Assembly: GCF_903469665.1 (NCBI RefSeq)
Contig: NZ_CAGKLC010000010.1
Coordinates: 1-64,000, forward strand
Source: Flavobacterium sp. UGB4466
GTDB lineage: Bacteria; Bacteroidota; Bacteroidia; Flavobacteriales; Flavobacteriaceae
Direction: 5' to 3'
Length of the DNA stretch: 64,000 bases
In this document: piece after piece, positions 8,697 to 18,532 of the stretch
How positions within the stretch are numbered: position 1 is the first letter of the stretch
Layout: each line of letters begins with the position of its first letter
The notes under the pieces: model-generated
Seen by the model: only the letters and a program-made list of their open reading frames with translations
Databases searched by the model: none
What the model was told of the DNA's origin: nothing
Translations under genes and position numbers: made by a program

Positions 8697-9398
8697 ATGA
8701 AAATTGCGCTTTTAGGATACGGAAAAATGGGTAAAGTAATCGAGCGAATTGCTTTGGAAAGAGGTCATGAAATTGTTTTAAAAAAAGATGAATTCAGTAC
8801 TTACGACGGACTTTCAACAGCCGATGTCGCGATCGATTTCAGCGTCCCTACTGCTGCCGTTGACAATATTTCCAATTGCTTTCATGCTAATGTACCTGTG
8901 GTTTCAGGAACTACAGGATGGTTAGAACACTATGACGAAATGATATCGCTTTGCAACGAAAAGAAGGGCGCTTTTATTTCGAGCTCTAACTTTAGTTTAG
9001 GGGTTAATATTTTCTTCGAACTGAACGAATACTTAGCTAAAATCATGTCTCAACTGGATTCGTATAAAGTTACGATGGAAGAAATTCATCATACACAAAA
9101 ACTGGATGCTCCAAGTGGTACGGCAATTTCTTTAGCCAAAGGAGTTATCGAAAACAGCCAATACACTAATTGGACTCTAGACGAAGCAAAAAACAACGAA
9201 ATTCATATTGAAGCTAAAAGAATTGGCGAAGTACCAGGAACTCATACTGTAACCTACGACTCCCCTGTAGACAGCATCGAATTAAAACACACTGCACACA
9301 ACCGCGAAGGGTTTGCTCTTGGAGCGGTAATCGCAGCAGAATGGCTTGCCGGAAAAACAGGAATCTATTCTATGAAAGACGTATTAAATTTAAAATAA
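8697..9398 (+). CDS. dapB: 4-hydroxy-tetrahydrodipicolinate reductase
   Basis: DapB reduces hydroxy-tetrahydrodipicolinate to tetrahydrodipicolinate with NAD(P)H in lysine and diaminopimelate synthesis. The 233-residue protein has the N-terminal dinucleotide motif GYGKMGKVIE, VSGTTGW, SSNFSLGVN and the substrate-binding EEIHHTQKLDAPSGTA. This is the short form usual in Bacteroidota. It lies between DUF5683 and lepB in the same direction, with 40-66 bp gaps. Confidence 0.93.
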   Translation: MKIALLGYGKMGKVIERIALERGHEIVLKKDEFSTYDGLSTADVAIDFSVPTAAVDNISNCFHANVPVVSGTTGWLEHYDEMISLCNEKKGAFISSSNFSLGVNIFFELNEYLAKIMSQLDSYKVTMEEIHHTQKLDAPSGTAISLAKGVIENSQYTNWTLDEAKNNEIHIEAKRIGEVPGTHTVTYDSPVDSIELKHTAHNREGFALGAVIAAEWLAGKTGIYSMKDVLNLK

Positions 9399-9464
9399 AC
9401 CGTTATGAAGGTTTAGGTAAAATTTCAAATTAAGTCCCGAACCTAAAACTTTAAATAAAATATT

Positions 9465-11018
9465 ATGACACTATATCTTTGGTTTGTATTTTTCTTAGCC
9501 GTTCAGGTTATTCATTTTATCGGAACCTGGAAATTATATCAGGCTGCCGGAAGAAAAAGCTGGGAAGCTGCGATTCCGGTATACAATTCAATCGTTTTAA
9601 TGAAAATAATCAGCCGCCCAACCTGGTGGACTTTATTGCTTTTCATTCCTATTATTAACCTGATTATGTTTCCGGTGGTTTGGGTAGAGACTTTAAGAAC
9701 GTTTGGCAAAAAAACAACTTTAGATACTCTTCTAGGTATTTTCACTTTAGGCTTCTATATCTATTATGTTAACTACACTCAAAAATTAGTGTACAACGCT
9801 GACAGAAAATTAACTTCTGAAAATAAAGCAGGAGACACCCTGAGTTCTTTACTTTTTGCCGTTATCGTAGCAACATTGGTACATACTTATTTAGTACAGC
9901 CTTATACAATTCCTACTTCTTCTTTAGAAAAATCTTTATTGATTGGGGATTTCCTGTTTGTAAGTAAAGTAAATTACGGTCCAAGAGTCCCTATGACTAC
10001 GGTTGCATTACCAATGGTACATGACTCTATTCCGTTTGTAAAACAAAAATCCTATTTGAAATGGCCACAATTGCCTTATTTCAGATTACCTGCTTTAGAA
10101 AAAATAAAACGAACTGATATTGTCGTTTTCAACTGGCCGGTAGATACGGTTCACTATTTTTACGAACCAAAAGGAAGACCGGGTGTCATCAAACCAATTG
10201 ATAAAAAATCAAATTACGTAAAAAGATGCGTAGGTATTCCGGGAGACAGCTTATCGATTAAAGATGGATTTGTTTTCATTAACGGAAAAAAATTAGTTTT
10301 ACCGGAAAGAGCAAAACCGCAATATTCTTATTCAGTAGCCATAGACCCAAAAATCCCTATTGATTTTGAATCTTTGGTAAGAGAGCTTGATATTACAGAC
10401 GGAGCAGGATTTAAAAGCGAAAAAAGAGACACTCTTTATTTCAGAGCTTTAACTGAGGCAAGTGCAGAACGTCTAAAAAATACTCCTGGCATTACTGCCG
10501 TTACAAGAGAAATTGACCACGGAAATGACAACGCTATTTTCCCGCACATCAACAAATGGAATCAGGATAATTTTGGTCCGATTTATATTCCGGAAGCAGG
10601 AAAAACAGTTGCCTTAACCAATGAATCATTACCATTTTACAAAGACATTATCACCACTTATGAAGGAAACACTTTGCAGCTGGATGGCTCTAAATTCTTA
10701 ATCAATGGTAAACCTGCTACAACTTATACTTTTAAGCAGAATTACTATTGGATGATGGGAGACAACCGTCACAACTCTGAAGACAGCCGCTACTGGGGTT
10801 ACGTTCCTGAAAATCACATTGTAGGAAAACCGGTTTTCATCTGGATGAGCTGGGATACTAATGGTAAAGGAATCAACAAAATTCGTTGGAGCAGAGTTTT
10901 CACAACTGTTGATGGTGAAGGCCAACCACAATCTTACTTTAAGTATTTCCTGTTTATTCTTGCAGCCTACTTTGTTGGAGAATATTTCTGGAGAAAAAGA
11001 AAACAAAACAAAGCATAA
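9465..11018 (+). CDS. lepB: Signal peptidase I with DUF5684-like N-terminal membrane domain
   Basis: This enzyme cleaves signal peptides from exported proteins at the periplasmic face of the inner membrane. At 517 residues it is much longer than typical SPase I. The first ~115 residues form a DUF5684-like multi-helix membrane segment (AGRKSWEAAIPVYN). The catalytic part follows a further membrane helix: IPTSSLEKSLLIGD carries the nucleophile serine (about S153), the KRCVGIPGDS region carries the general-base lysine, and GDNRHNSEDSRYWG is the conserved C-terminal box. A long insertion separates the lysine and GDNR boxes, as in other Bacteroidota. A final hydrophobic segment precedes a Lys/Arg-rich tail. 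Confidence 0.93.
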   Translation: MTLYLWFVFFLAVQVIHFIGTWKLYQAAGRKSWEAAIPVYNSIVLMKIISRPTWWTLLLFIPIINLIMFPVVWVETLRTFGKKTTLDTLLGIFTLGFYIYYVNYTQKLVYNADRKLTSENKAGDTLSSLLFAVIVATLVHTYLVQPYTIPTSSLEKSLLIGDFLFVSKVNYGPRVPMTTVALPMVHDSIPFVKQKSYLKWPQLPYFRLPALEKIKRTDIVVFNWPVDTVHYFYEPKGRPGVIKPIDKKSNYVKRCVGIPGDSLSIKDGFVFINGKKLVLPERAKPQYSYSVAIDPKIPIDFESLVRELDITDGAGFKSEKRDTLYFRALTEASAERLKNTPGITAVTREIDHGNDNAIFPHINKWNQDNFGPIYIPEAGKTVALTNESLPFYKDIITTYEGNTLQLDGSKFLINGKPATTYTFKQNYYWMMGDNRHNSEDSRYWGYVPENHIVGKPVFIWMSWDTNGKGINKIRWSRVFTTVDGEGQPQSYFKYFLFILAAYFVGEYFWRKRKQNKA

Positions 11019-11119
11019 ATATAAACAGTCAAATGTTTAAAAGTCTAAAGTCATAAAGTAACGTTTAAAGAACCTTGTTTTATGACTTTTGACTTTTGAC
11101 TTTAAAAACTTTAGACTTC
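11019..11119. repeat. Word-repeat inverted intergenic sequence
   Basis: AAAAGTCTAAAGTCATAAAGT at the left faces ACTTTTGACTTTTGACTTTAAA and CTTTAGACTT at the right. Together they form an imperfect hairpin from repeated AGTCTAAAGTC-type words. Likely a terminator or extragenic palindrome between lepB and the WbqC gene. Confidence 0.5.
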
Positions 11120-11737
11120 ATGAACTCTCTTTTACTTCCTACTTATTTTCCATCGATCAGCCACTTTGCAGTTATGGCACAATCTGAAAATATTACTTTT
11201 GAAATGGAAGATAATTTCCAGAAACAAACTAACAGAAACCGTACCTACATCTATAGCCCGAACGGAATTCAACTACTAAATATCCCAGTTAAACATTCGA
11301 AATCAGCTCATCAGAAGACAAAAGATGTTTTAATCGAGAATGAATTTGACTGGCAAAAACAGCATTTCAAATCGTTGGAAGCCGCTTACAGAAGTTCTCC
11401 TTTTTTTGAGTTTTTTGAAGATGATATTCGTCCTGTTTTTGAAAAGCAGCACACTTTTTTAATGGATTTGAATCTTGAAGTTCTGGACATCACTACCAAG
11501 TGCCTGCGCATGAAATTAGCGTTCGGCAAAACCACAGAGTATTTTCATGAGGCAGAAAATATCTCCGATTTCAGAGTTTTGGCTAACGGGAAAAAAGACC
11601 TTAATTCATTCGAAAAGTACACTCAGGTTTTTGACGACAAACATGGTTTTATCAACAATTTAAGTGTTTTGGATTTACTTTTTAATGAGGGTAAGTTTGC
11701 TATGGATTATTTGAAAACACAAAAACTACTGGTTTAA
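11120..11737 (+). CDS. WbqC family protein
   Basis: I take the ATG at 11120 over the in-frame TTG at 11096, giving 205 residues beginning MNSLLLPTYFPSISHFAVM. That is the characteristic start of WbqC-like proteins. The family is linked to polysaccharide or lipopolysaccharide loci and to nucleotide-sugar amide chemistry in some bacteria, but the biochemical role here is not shown. It follows lepB, a gene order common in Flavobacterium. It ends just before a GCAAAG-type palindromic repeat. Confidence 0.8.
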   Translation: MNSLLLPTYFPSISHFAVMAQSENITFEMEDNFQKQTNRNRTYIYSPNGIQLLNIPVKHSKSAHQKTKDVLIENEFDWQKQHFKSLEAAYRSSPFFEFFEDDIRPVFEKQHTFLMDLNLEVLDITTKCLRMKLAFGKTTEYFHEAENISDFRVLANGKKDLNSFEKYTQVFDDKHGFINNLSVLDLLFNEGKFAMDYLKTQKLLV

Positions 11738-11743
11738 TATTTA

Positions 11744-11872
11744 GGTTTAACCGCAAAGAACGCAAAGATATTCGCAAAGTTCGCAGAGTTTTATTTATGA
11801 CAGCTTTGCGAACTTTGCGTTTGTATAAAATCTTATCATTAAAAATCCTTGCATGCTTTGAGGTTAAACTCA
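11744..11872. repeat. Extragenic palindromic repeat, GCAAAGTTCGC family
   Basis: TTTAACCGCAAAGAACGCAAAG at the left faces CTTTGAGGTTAAAC at the right, and GCAAAGTTCGCAGAG faces CTTTGCGAACTTTGCG in the centre. The same word family recurs at 33545-33700, 33770-33930 and 44750-44803. It probably acts as a transcription end for the convergent genes on either side. Confidence 0.7.
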
Positions 11873-11901
11873 TTAAGAAAAACTCACCACTCCTTTTCTT
11901 T

Positions 11902-13212
11902 TTAATTTATTTCGGCCTTATCGTTAAGTGCTTTTAAATCGAGCCATCTTGATAATGTTTCCATGATTCGTTTTTTATCATTCTCCGGAAAATCTTTCAC
12001 TCTCGTGGTGTGACTCCCCCCGGGAAGAACCATTTTTAATGCATCTAATTTGGAATCTGGTGTTGGAGCACACGAGTACCAGGTGTCGTAACCGCCGTAG
12101 ATGTACAAAATTTTATTGCCTTTATTCTCTACATATTTTCGCACTTCTTTGATGTATTTCGGATTGTATTTTATCACTACTCCTTTAGGTGCAAATCGAT
12201 CATTGGAAGTACTTTTCACCACTTGAAGCAAATCGGCAACCGGAGAAAAATCAAAACCATAGTACCCCAATTCTTTTAAATGCTGATAATAGGATGGCAA
12301 ATAATGAAAATACATCTTATCGTTATAAGTTCTTACGCCTGAAACCTCATCCAAATAGGCAAACAGCTCTTTCGGGCTCGCCGTTACTGACGGTATAGCC
12401 TCGCATTTTCCTCCCCATTGCCAAAAAGAAAAAGGAAATTCTAAAACTGCATATTCTAATGCCTCAGCGAAAGGTACTTCGGTAAAAGTCATTTTCTTTT
12501 CTTCTGCATATTGTTCAAACTCCTTTAAAACGGCTTCTCTATTTTCTAAAACTGTTCTCTGAAAGGCTGTAATTTTAGCCCTGCATTCTGCTGTCCCCAC
12601 TGTTTTAGTATGCTCTACTGTTCGGGGATCTTCCTGGGTATTAATTAACGGTGCTACATAAGGCATTGCCACATCAACATCATCCGGATATTTTGATTTG
12701 TAAATCAAAGCCGTTTCACCGCCTTTACTTATTCCGGTTGAAATCCATTTTCCGGTATACAACTGCTTCAGTTTTGTTACAAGATTGTGATAGTCGGCGA
12801 TAGCCTGATCGTTTGTTAAATATTCCCATGGAAGTGGTTCCGGTCGTGACTTTCCGTAAAAGCGGTATTCGACTGCAATCTGATTTGCGTTTAACAGTTT
12901 ACTCACCTCACTTTTGATATTATTGGTATTGTAACCATGCGTTTCAATAACCATTGGGTTATTAAAATTCAGATGCGAGAGGTAAACATAATGCTTAAAA
13001 GTTCCTTTTTGCGGATTTTTATGATCTAAAGGTTCATCTAAAATCAATTGGTACGACTCTGCATAACCTTCTAAATTTTCTATCGTTGTGATTTCGGCTT
13101 TTGGAAACAATACCGTGAGCTTCTGATACAAATCTGATTTATTCTGCGCTGACGCAAAATACGAACTCAGAACAACACACAGAAGCAATACTAAACGCTG
13201 TATACTTTTCAT
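11902..13212 (-). CDS. Secreted S37-family (prolyl tri/tetrapeptidyl aminopeptidase-like) serine peptidase
   Basis: The 436-residue protein has a signal peptide ending SYFASAQ and an alpha/beta-hydrolase fold. The nucleophile is in STGISKGGE (about S162), the likely acid in IYGGYDTWYS and the likely base in PGGSHTTRV. The overall pattern (PLDHKNPQKGTF, VEYRFYGKSRPEP) matches the S37 family (PS-10/prolyl tripeptidyl aminopeptidases), related to S28 proline-specific peptidases. Members release short peptides after proline, so it would feed the proline/hydroxyproline block that follows. A copy of the shared TATATTACCCT element lies 58-68 bp upstream of the start. Substrate preference is inferred from the family. 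Confidence 0.8.
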   Translation of the reverse strand: MKSIQRLVLLLCVVLSSYFASAQNKSDLYQKLTVLFPKAEITTIENLEGYAESYQLILDEPLDHKNPQKGTFKHYVYLSHLNFNNPMVIETHGYNTNNIKSEVSKLLNANQIAVEYRFYGKSRPEPLPWEYLTNDQAIADYHNLVTKLKQLYTGKWISTGISKGGETALIYKSKYPDDVDVAMPYVAPLINTQEDPRTVEHTKTVGTAECRAKITAFQRTVLENREAVLKEFEQYAEEKKMTFTEVPFAEALEYAVLEFPFSFWQWGGKCEAIPSVTASPKELFAYLDEVSGVRTYNDKMYFHYLPSYYQHLKELGYYGFDFSPVADLLQVVKSTSNDRFAPKGVVIKYNPKYIKEVRKYVENKGNKILYIYGGYDTWYSCAPTPDSKLDALKMVLPGGSHTTRVKDFPENDKKRIMETLSRWLDLKALNDKAEIN

Positions 13213-13234
13213 TTTTTAAGTTTTAATTGATCTT

Positions 13235-13280
13235 TAAAAATACAGGCATTACAACCCGAAATCCAATAGTATATTACCCT
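13235..13280 (-). promoter_or_regulatory. Regulatory region with shared 11-mer (site A)
   Basis: TATATTACCCT occupies 13270-13280 on the plus strand (AGGGTAATATA towards the leftward S37 gene). A near-consensus -7 box, TATTTTTA, lies at 13242-13235, leaving 27 nt between box and motif. The region also lies 107-117 bp upstream of the divergent M24 peptidase, so the element could serve both genes. Confidence 0.5.
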
Positions 13281-13386
13281 TAAATTATTCTATTTTATCT
13301 ACTTTAAGTTAAAATACCACTATCCCAAAATATTGGCTTATTTTTAATCCAAAATAAAAAAAACAACTAACCTTAAAATAACAGCT

Positions 13387-14607
13387 ATGACCATTGGAGT
13401 TGGCGGATCTAACGCAATTGCAGAATTAGAAAAAATACAAAACATGACCCTGAATGTCAAGGCCATTCAGCCGGAGGAATATCAAATGCGTATTCAGAAA
13501 GCGGTGTCGCTTATGAAAACAGCAGGTTTTAAGTCCTTATTCGTGAACGCAGGAACCAATCTATACTATTTTACCGGAACCAAATGGAATCCCTCTGAAA
13601 GGATGGTTGGAGCCTTATTGTTTGAAGACGGCAGCCTGGAATATATTGTTCCGAAATTTGAAGAAGGTACTTTTAGGAAATTCATGAAAATTGAAGGCCA
13701 TTTAAATTGCTGGGAAGAGCATGAATCACCAGCTGTTTTATTTGGAAAGATCCTGGAGACCAAAGGCATAAACAACGGTAAAATTGCACTGGACGAATCT
13801 GCCGGTTATTTTTTAGTAGATGCTATCGTAAAAGCCAATCCAAATTACGAATTCGAAAATTCCCAACCGGTTACAACTGGCTGTCGTATTCAGAAATCAG
13901 CCAATGAAATTGCAATCATCCAACAAGCCAAAGAAATTACGATGGTGGTTCAACGTGCCGCTGCACGCATTTTGTATCCGGGCATAAAAGCCGAAACGGT
14001 TGTCGATTTTATCAATCAGGCACATATCAAAGCAGGAATTGCTTCAGGTTCTTATTTTTGTATTGTGTTGTTTGCCGATGACTCTCAATATCCTCATGGG
14101 GTTACTACTCCTCAGGATTTAAAAGATAACGATGTTGTACTTATCGACACAGGCTGTCGTTTGGAAGGTTATCTGTCTGATATCACCCGAACTTATGTGT
14201 ACGGAACTCCAACAGACGCACACATCAAAATCTGGAACCTAGAAAAAGCCGCACAAAAAGCCGCTTTTGATGCCGCACAATTAGGAGCAACCTGCGGTTC
14301 GGTCGATGATGCCGCACGCAAAGTAATTGCAGCAGGCGGTTTGAGTGCCGATTACGAATTGCCGGGATTACCTCATCGCGTGGGTCATGGAACAGGATTA
14401 GATATTCACGAACATCCGTATTTGGTAAGAGGCAATACTACTGTTCTGCAAGAAGGAATGGTAGTAAGTAACGAACCTATGCTTTGCATCCCGGGTCAAT
14501 TCGGGATTCGTCATGAAGATCATTTTTATATGACCGCTGAAGGTCCAAAATGGTTCACTACTCCAATGCACAGTATTGATAATCCGTTTGGCATTGGCAT
14601 CAATTAA
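13387..14607 (+). CDS. M24 family Xaa-Pro peptidase
   Basis: This 406-residue, cytosolic-looking metallopeptidase has the creatinase-type N-domain (NAGTNLYYFTGTKW) and the pita-bread catalytic domain. Metal ligands are visible as VLIDTGCRLEGYLSDITRTY (two Asp), HRVGHGTGLDIHEH (His), SNEPML (Glu) and RHEDHF (Glu). The family removes residues N-terminal to proline or cleaves X-Pro dipeptides with two divalent metal ions. It is divergent from the S37 peptidase with a shared 174-bp upstream region that contains the block's common motif, and is the second of three proline-directed M24/S37 enzymes here. A later in-frame ATG at 13444 is possible, but the ATG at 13387 gives the usual family N-terminus. 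Confidence 0.85.
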   Translation: MTIGVGGSNAIAELEKIQNMTLNVKAIQPEEYQMRIQKAVSLMKTAGFKSLFVNAGTNLYYFTGTKWNPSERMVGALLFEDGSLEYIVPKFEEGTFRKFMKIEGHLNCWEEHESPAVLFGKILETKGINNGKIALDESAGYFLVDAIVKANPNYEFENSQPVTTGCRIQKSANEIAIIQQAKEITMVVQRAAARILYPGIKAETVVDFINQAHIKAGIASGSYFCIVLFADDSQYPHGVTTPQDLKDNDVVLIDTGCRLEGYLSDITRTYVYGTPTDAHIKIWNLEKAAQKAAFDAAQLGATCGSVDDAARKVIAAGGLSADYELPGLPHRVGHGTGLDIHEHPYLVRGNTTVLQEGMVVSNEPMLCIPGQFGIRHEDHFYMTAEGPKWFTTPMHSIDNPFGIGIN

Positions 14608-14631
14608 GCTGTATTTAATTTTAAAAAGCAT

Positions 14632-14662
14632 AAAAAAAGGGAAACAATATCGTTTCCCTTTT
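14632..14662. terminator. Bidirectional terminator between M24 peptidase and M43 protease genes
   Basis: Stem AAGGGAAAC/GTTTCCCTT (14637-14645 with 14652-14660) with A-run before and T-run after. It serves both convergent genes. Confidence 0.85.
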
Positions 14663-14683
14663 CTTCTTTACAAACCAAATTAT

Positions 14684-17600
14684 TTATTTAACCAATAACT
14701 TTTTAGTATCTGTGAAGCTTCCATCTGTAGCTACCACTATATAAACTCCTTTTCTAAGACGGTGTACCGGATAAGAAACTGTGTTTTTTACAATGTCAAT
14801 AACATTTCCTGTACTGTCGTAGATGGTGATTTTAGTATCCGCCAGGTTTAAATTAGCGAAGTTGAAATTAACCACTTCCGAAGCCGGATTAGGATACATC
14901 GTAAATGATTTTGTAAAATCAGTCTGATCTGCTCCTGCACTTCCGTTTTGCAAATCAATGGTCAACGGAGCACTCCAGTTACTTGCCTCAGTTGCATTTT
15001 TAGCTCTAACTCTAAACTGATAAACGGTTTGTGTGCCTTGTTTCGGAACCCATAAATAATAGGTTGTGGAAGTTCCGAAAGTGGTCCAGCCTGTACTAGC
15101 ATTATTCAACTGTACTTCATAACTTGTTGCATTCGCCACTGTATTCCATGAAGCATAAAATCCGGATGAATACACTCCTGAATTCCCAATATTGGTTGGT
15201 GTCGGCAAAGTTGTCGGATTAGGTGTCGAACCTGCAACAACCGTATAGTCTTCCACATCACCATCTCCAATGTTTCCACAAGCCGACGGGTTCGCATAAT
15301 ATTTCATTACAATGCGCATTCTGGTCGTTCCGGTAAACGCAATTGGTGTAAAACTGCCTGTAGCTGTTCCGGTAGAAGAAATTCCGTCAATCACTTTTTC
15401 AGAAGCATCAAAAACATTGTTTTTATTATAATCGATCCACACTCCCCAATATTCTAAATAAGATCCTCCGGAAAAACCTGCCGCCAGACTAACATTTGTA
15501 GCTACTCCCGGAGTTACAGTTACAGTTTTAGACGTAAGATTAGCATACCCCCCTGCATCTTTACCGGATGTATTGGTAAAACTTCCAATAGTTACTGAAT
15601 TGATGTATTCGTAATTATTATTCCCCTGAGCAGTACAATACGCTGAACCTGTCGCAAGAGTGGCCGTAACCTCATTAGAATACGCAGAGTAAATGCTATT
15701 TGCTTTTGCACGTACTCGGTATTTATAAGTACTTCCGGCTGTCAGACCTGTGTTGGTATACGTAGCCGCTGTACTTGGTAATGTTGTTATTTCGGCAAAA
15801 ACATTATCTGCTCCTGCTCTTTCTACTACAATGTTTGTCGCATTAGTTGCGTTGTTTACCCATGTCAATTGTGCCTGTAAGCCGGTGTTGTTTACTGCAG
15901 CCGTCAGACTTGTAGGTGCCAAAACAGTTACAGGTGCCTGAGTTCCGGCCTGAATGGATTCGTTTGGCTTCGTATTGTAAGCATAGTCTAAAACGGAATA
16001 ACCAACTCCACCTGCTTCCACTTTAACATGCATCCAGCCATAACAGGTACGGCCTCTGCTTTTATATTCAAAACCGATATAACCTGTTTGGTTGTCCCAG
16101 GCTGTATAACTTGCTGTTCTTAAATCTAACTGATCCGGATATGCCGCTCCAGGGGTTACAAAATTACTTGCGGCACCAATTGTAGTTCCCTCTGTAATTA
16201 AACTAATGTTACGTGTACCTGTAGGTCCTACCAGTCTTTTGCCATAAGTTTCTACTTTTAAAGCAGCAGCAGCAAACTGCCATGCTCCATACTCCGTATT
16301 ATCTCCAATCCCTAAATCAAAATACTGCCAGGTTTGGGCTGCCGAAGCAACATAATCAGAATTGTTTACATAAAAAACTCCGTAAGGTGCATCAAATTTC
16401 AAATTGATCGTTTTTGATGATGTATCAAGAGTCGCAATTCCTCCTGTGATTGCAGCATCTTTGAATGTAATGACTACAGCAGCATCATTTGCAGGAAGAT
16501 GTGTGCTTGCTTTTCCGGTAAAGGAAACCACTACTTTATTATTTCCCTGAAGCGTCAATACAGCGGTTAATCCTGAAGGAACTCCTGTAATAGCAAAATC
16601 AGTTCCAGCAGTTAAGGTTCCAGTACTTTTTGTAAAAGTTCCATTGTTAGTAGATAACGAAATTGTACTGGTCGTGGTAACACCACCGTCATTTGCCTCC
16701 GCCTCGTACAGTATACTTTCTGATAAAACAACCGCCGTTTTGTTAGTCACACCGGTATAAATAGGCGCATTGGGTTGTGTATTGTAGGCATATTCAGAAA
16801 TGATGTAACCGTCTCCATTTGCCGCAACGCTTATTTTGAACCAGCCATAGCAAGGCAATCCATCGATTTTGTATTCAAAACCTACATATCCCGATTTTCC
16901 ATCCCAGGCGGTATAACTCGCTGTTCTTAGATCTAATTGATTTGGGTATGCTCCCGGAGCAGTCATATTACTTGTCGGACCAACTGCGGTGTTTTGAGCT
17001 AATAAGGTAATGTTTCGGCTACCACTCTCGCAAGTTAATCTTTTGCCATAAGTTTCAATTTTTAATGCATTGGCCGCATAACGCCAACCTCCGAATGAAG
17101 TGTCGTCTCCTTTTGCAATATCAAAAAACTTCCAGGTTAAATTTGAAGAGATGTTAATATCCGGCATGTCTACAAAGAAGATTCCATAAGGATCCGTAAA
17201 TCTTAAATTGTAAAACAAAGCAGTACAAGACAAACCTGCAGTTCCTCCTGTAAATGCCGCAGGTAAGAATGTGATTCCGGCAGTTGTATTTTGCGTTGCT
17301 GCATGATTTGTTGCTTTTCCTGAAAGTGTTACCGTCACCTGACCATTTGAATTTACAGTAACAACTGGTGTGATTCCGGCTGGAAAAGTATGTGTAAAAT
17401 GGGTTCCTGCTGACAAAGTTCCTGAACTTAGTGCAAAAGTCTTTCCTCCGCTAAAAGTTACCACTGAGGCTGTATCAAAAGATCCATCATTGATAACAGC
17501 TTCTTTAAAAGTAGTTCCGGTTGCTACTAAACTGCTTTCAGTCGTGTTCACTCCGGTATCAATTAAGTTTTGCGGCTGCCAGAGCGTAATCCTTGCCGGA

Positions 17601-18532
17601 TGCTGTAAGGCTGCCAGCATTCTGTCAATCTGACCCTGGGTGTACATTTTATAACAGCCTTGTGCACCATTGTACCCCATATAATTTTCGATGTTTACTT
17701 TATCTCCTGTACAATTAGTTCCCGGTGTACAAGCCAGAGTATGCTTAGCATCTTCTGCAGGAGTGTCGGCAACTTCATCTGTGCCGGAGCAGCCTCCTTC
17801 AAAAGTGTGAATCAGGTTTAAGAAATGTCCAAATTCGTGTGTAAGGGTTGCTGAAAATTCTTTGCTGTAGGAGTTGTCGTAAAGATAAGCTCCGTTAAAA
17901 ACGACACGTGCTGTGTTATTGGCCGTCATACCAGAATCAGGATACCAGGCAACTCCTGAATTGTTAAAAACTCCTTCGTTATACAAATCATTCTGAATAT
18001 AAACGTTCATATATTTTTTATTGTCCCAGGCATCCGCAGCAATCTGATCATCGTAACCACCGCCATTTCCGTAACCGTTTTTGGCCGCATGGAAAACAAC
18101 ACCCGTGGTACATCCGCCATTAGGGTCTTTTTTCGCCAGTTTAAATTCGATGTTTAATGTTCCTCTTCTCGCTTGAAAAAAGGGCTCAACTGTTTGGTAA
18201 TCGGCATTCCTGCCATTGAAATCGTCATTTAACTGAGCCAAATGATTGACGATTTTTTCATAGGTAATGGTTTTTCCGCTTTGAACGTCTCCATAAATAT
18301 GGAAAACCACGGGGATAACATAAGTAGGTGCTGCTGCTGTTTTTGAAGTGTTGCTTTTACGCTGAAGGGTAAATGTTTTGGTAAAGGCTTCAAAATCTTT
18401 TTTTTCCTGAAGTGATTTGGGGCTATTCCGATACACTTTGGCGTTTTCTTCTGTCGTCCGGCAAGGAAGTCCCTGCGCGCTCATTTTCCCTATCGAAAAA
18501 ACGAGCATTAATACTAGTAGTTTTGTTTTCAT
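14684..18532 (-). CDS. Secreted M43-type zinc metalloprotease with duplicated modules, Fn3, GEVED and T9SS sorting domain
   Basis: The 1282-residue protein starts with a signal peptide (to about residue 19). An M43/pappalysin-like catalytic domain follows, with HEFGHFLNLIH at about residues 232-242 (zinc ligands and catalytic Glu) and a Met-turn near NYMGY. Next come two copies of a ~270-residue module (about 325-600 and 600-870), each with a beta-sandwich part and an ETYGKRL...LDLRTASYTAWD...GYxGFEYK part. Then come an Fn3 domain, a GEVED-like domain (WIDYNKNNVFDASEKV, GDGDVEDYTV), another Fn3 and a C-terminal T9SS type A sorting domain (FTMYPNPASEVVNF ... KKLLVK). Export through T9SS and surface anchoring or release is expected from family knowledge. 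An extracellular protease beside a peptide importer suggests it makes the peptides the block consumes. Confidence 0.9.
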   Translation of the reverse strand: MKTKLLVLMLVFSIGKMSAQGLPCRTTEENAKVYRNSPKSLQEKKDFEAFTKTFTLQRKSNTSKTAAAPTYVIPVVFHIYGDVQSGKTITYEKIVNHLAQLNDDFNGRNADYQTVEPFFQARRGTLNIEFKLAKKDPNGGCTTGVVFHAAKNGYGNGGGYDDQIAADAWDNKKYMNVYIQNDLYNEGVFNNSGVAWYPDSGMTANNTARVVFNGAYLYDNSYSKEFSATLTHEFGHFLNLIHTFEGGCSGTDEVADTPAEDAKHTLACTPGTNCTGDKVNIENYMGYNGAQGCYKMYTQGQIDRMLAALQHPARITLWQPQNLIDTGVNTTESSLVATGTTFKEAVINDGSFDTASVVTFSGGKTFALSSGTLSAGTHFTHTFPAGITPVVTVNSNGQVTVTLSGKATNHAATQNTTAGITFLPAAFTGGTAGLSCTALFYNLRFTDPYGIFFVDMPDINISSNLTWKFFDIAKGDDTSFGGWRYAANALKIETYGKRLTCESGSRNITLLAQNTAVGPTSNMTAPGAYPNQLDLRTASYTAWDGKSGYVGFEYKIDGLPCYGWFKISVAANGDGYIISEYAYNTQPNAPIYTGVTNKTAVVLSESILYEAEANDGGVTTTSTISLSTNNGTFTKSTGTLTAGTDFAITGVPSGLTAVLTLQGNNKVVVSFTGKASTHLPANDAAVVITFKDAAITGGIATLDTSSKTINLKFDAPYGVFYVNNSDYVASAAQTWQYFDLGIGDNTEYGAWQFAAAALKVETYGKRLVGPTGTRNISLITEGTTIGAASNFVTPGAAYPDQLDLRTASYTAWDNQTGYIGFEYKSRGRTCYGWMHVKVEAGGVGYSVLDYAYNTKPNESIQAGTQAPVTVLAPTSLTAAVNNTGLQAQLTWVNNATNATNIVVERAGADNVFAEITTLPSTAATYTNTGLTAGSTYKYRVRAKANSIYSAYSNEVTATLATGSAYCTAQGNNNYEYINSVTIGSFTNTSGKDAGGYANLTSKTVTVTPGVATNVSLAAGFSGGSYLEYWGVWIDYNKNNVFDASEKVIDGISSTGTATGSFTPIAFTGTTRMRIVMKYYANPSACGNIGDGDVEDYTVVAGSTPNPTTLPTPTNIGNSGVYSSGFYASWNTVANATSYEVQLNNASTGWTTFGTSTTYYLWVPKQGTQTVYQFRVRAKNATEASNWSAPLTIDLQNGSAGADQTDFTKSFTMYPNPASEVVNFNFANLNLADTKITIYDSTGNVIDIVKNTVSYPVHRLRKGVYIVVATDGSFTDTKKLLVK

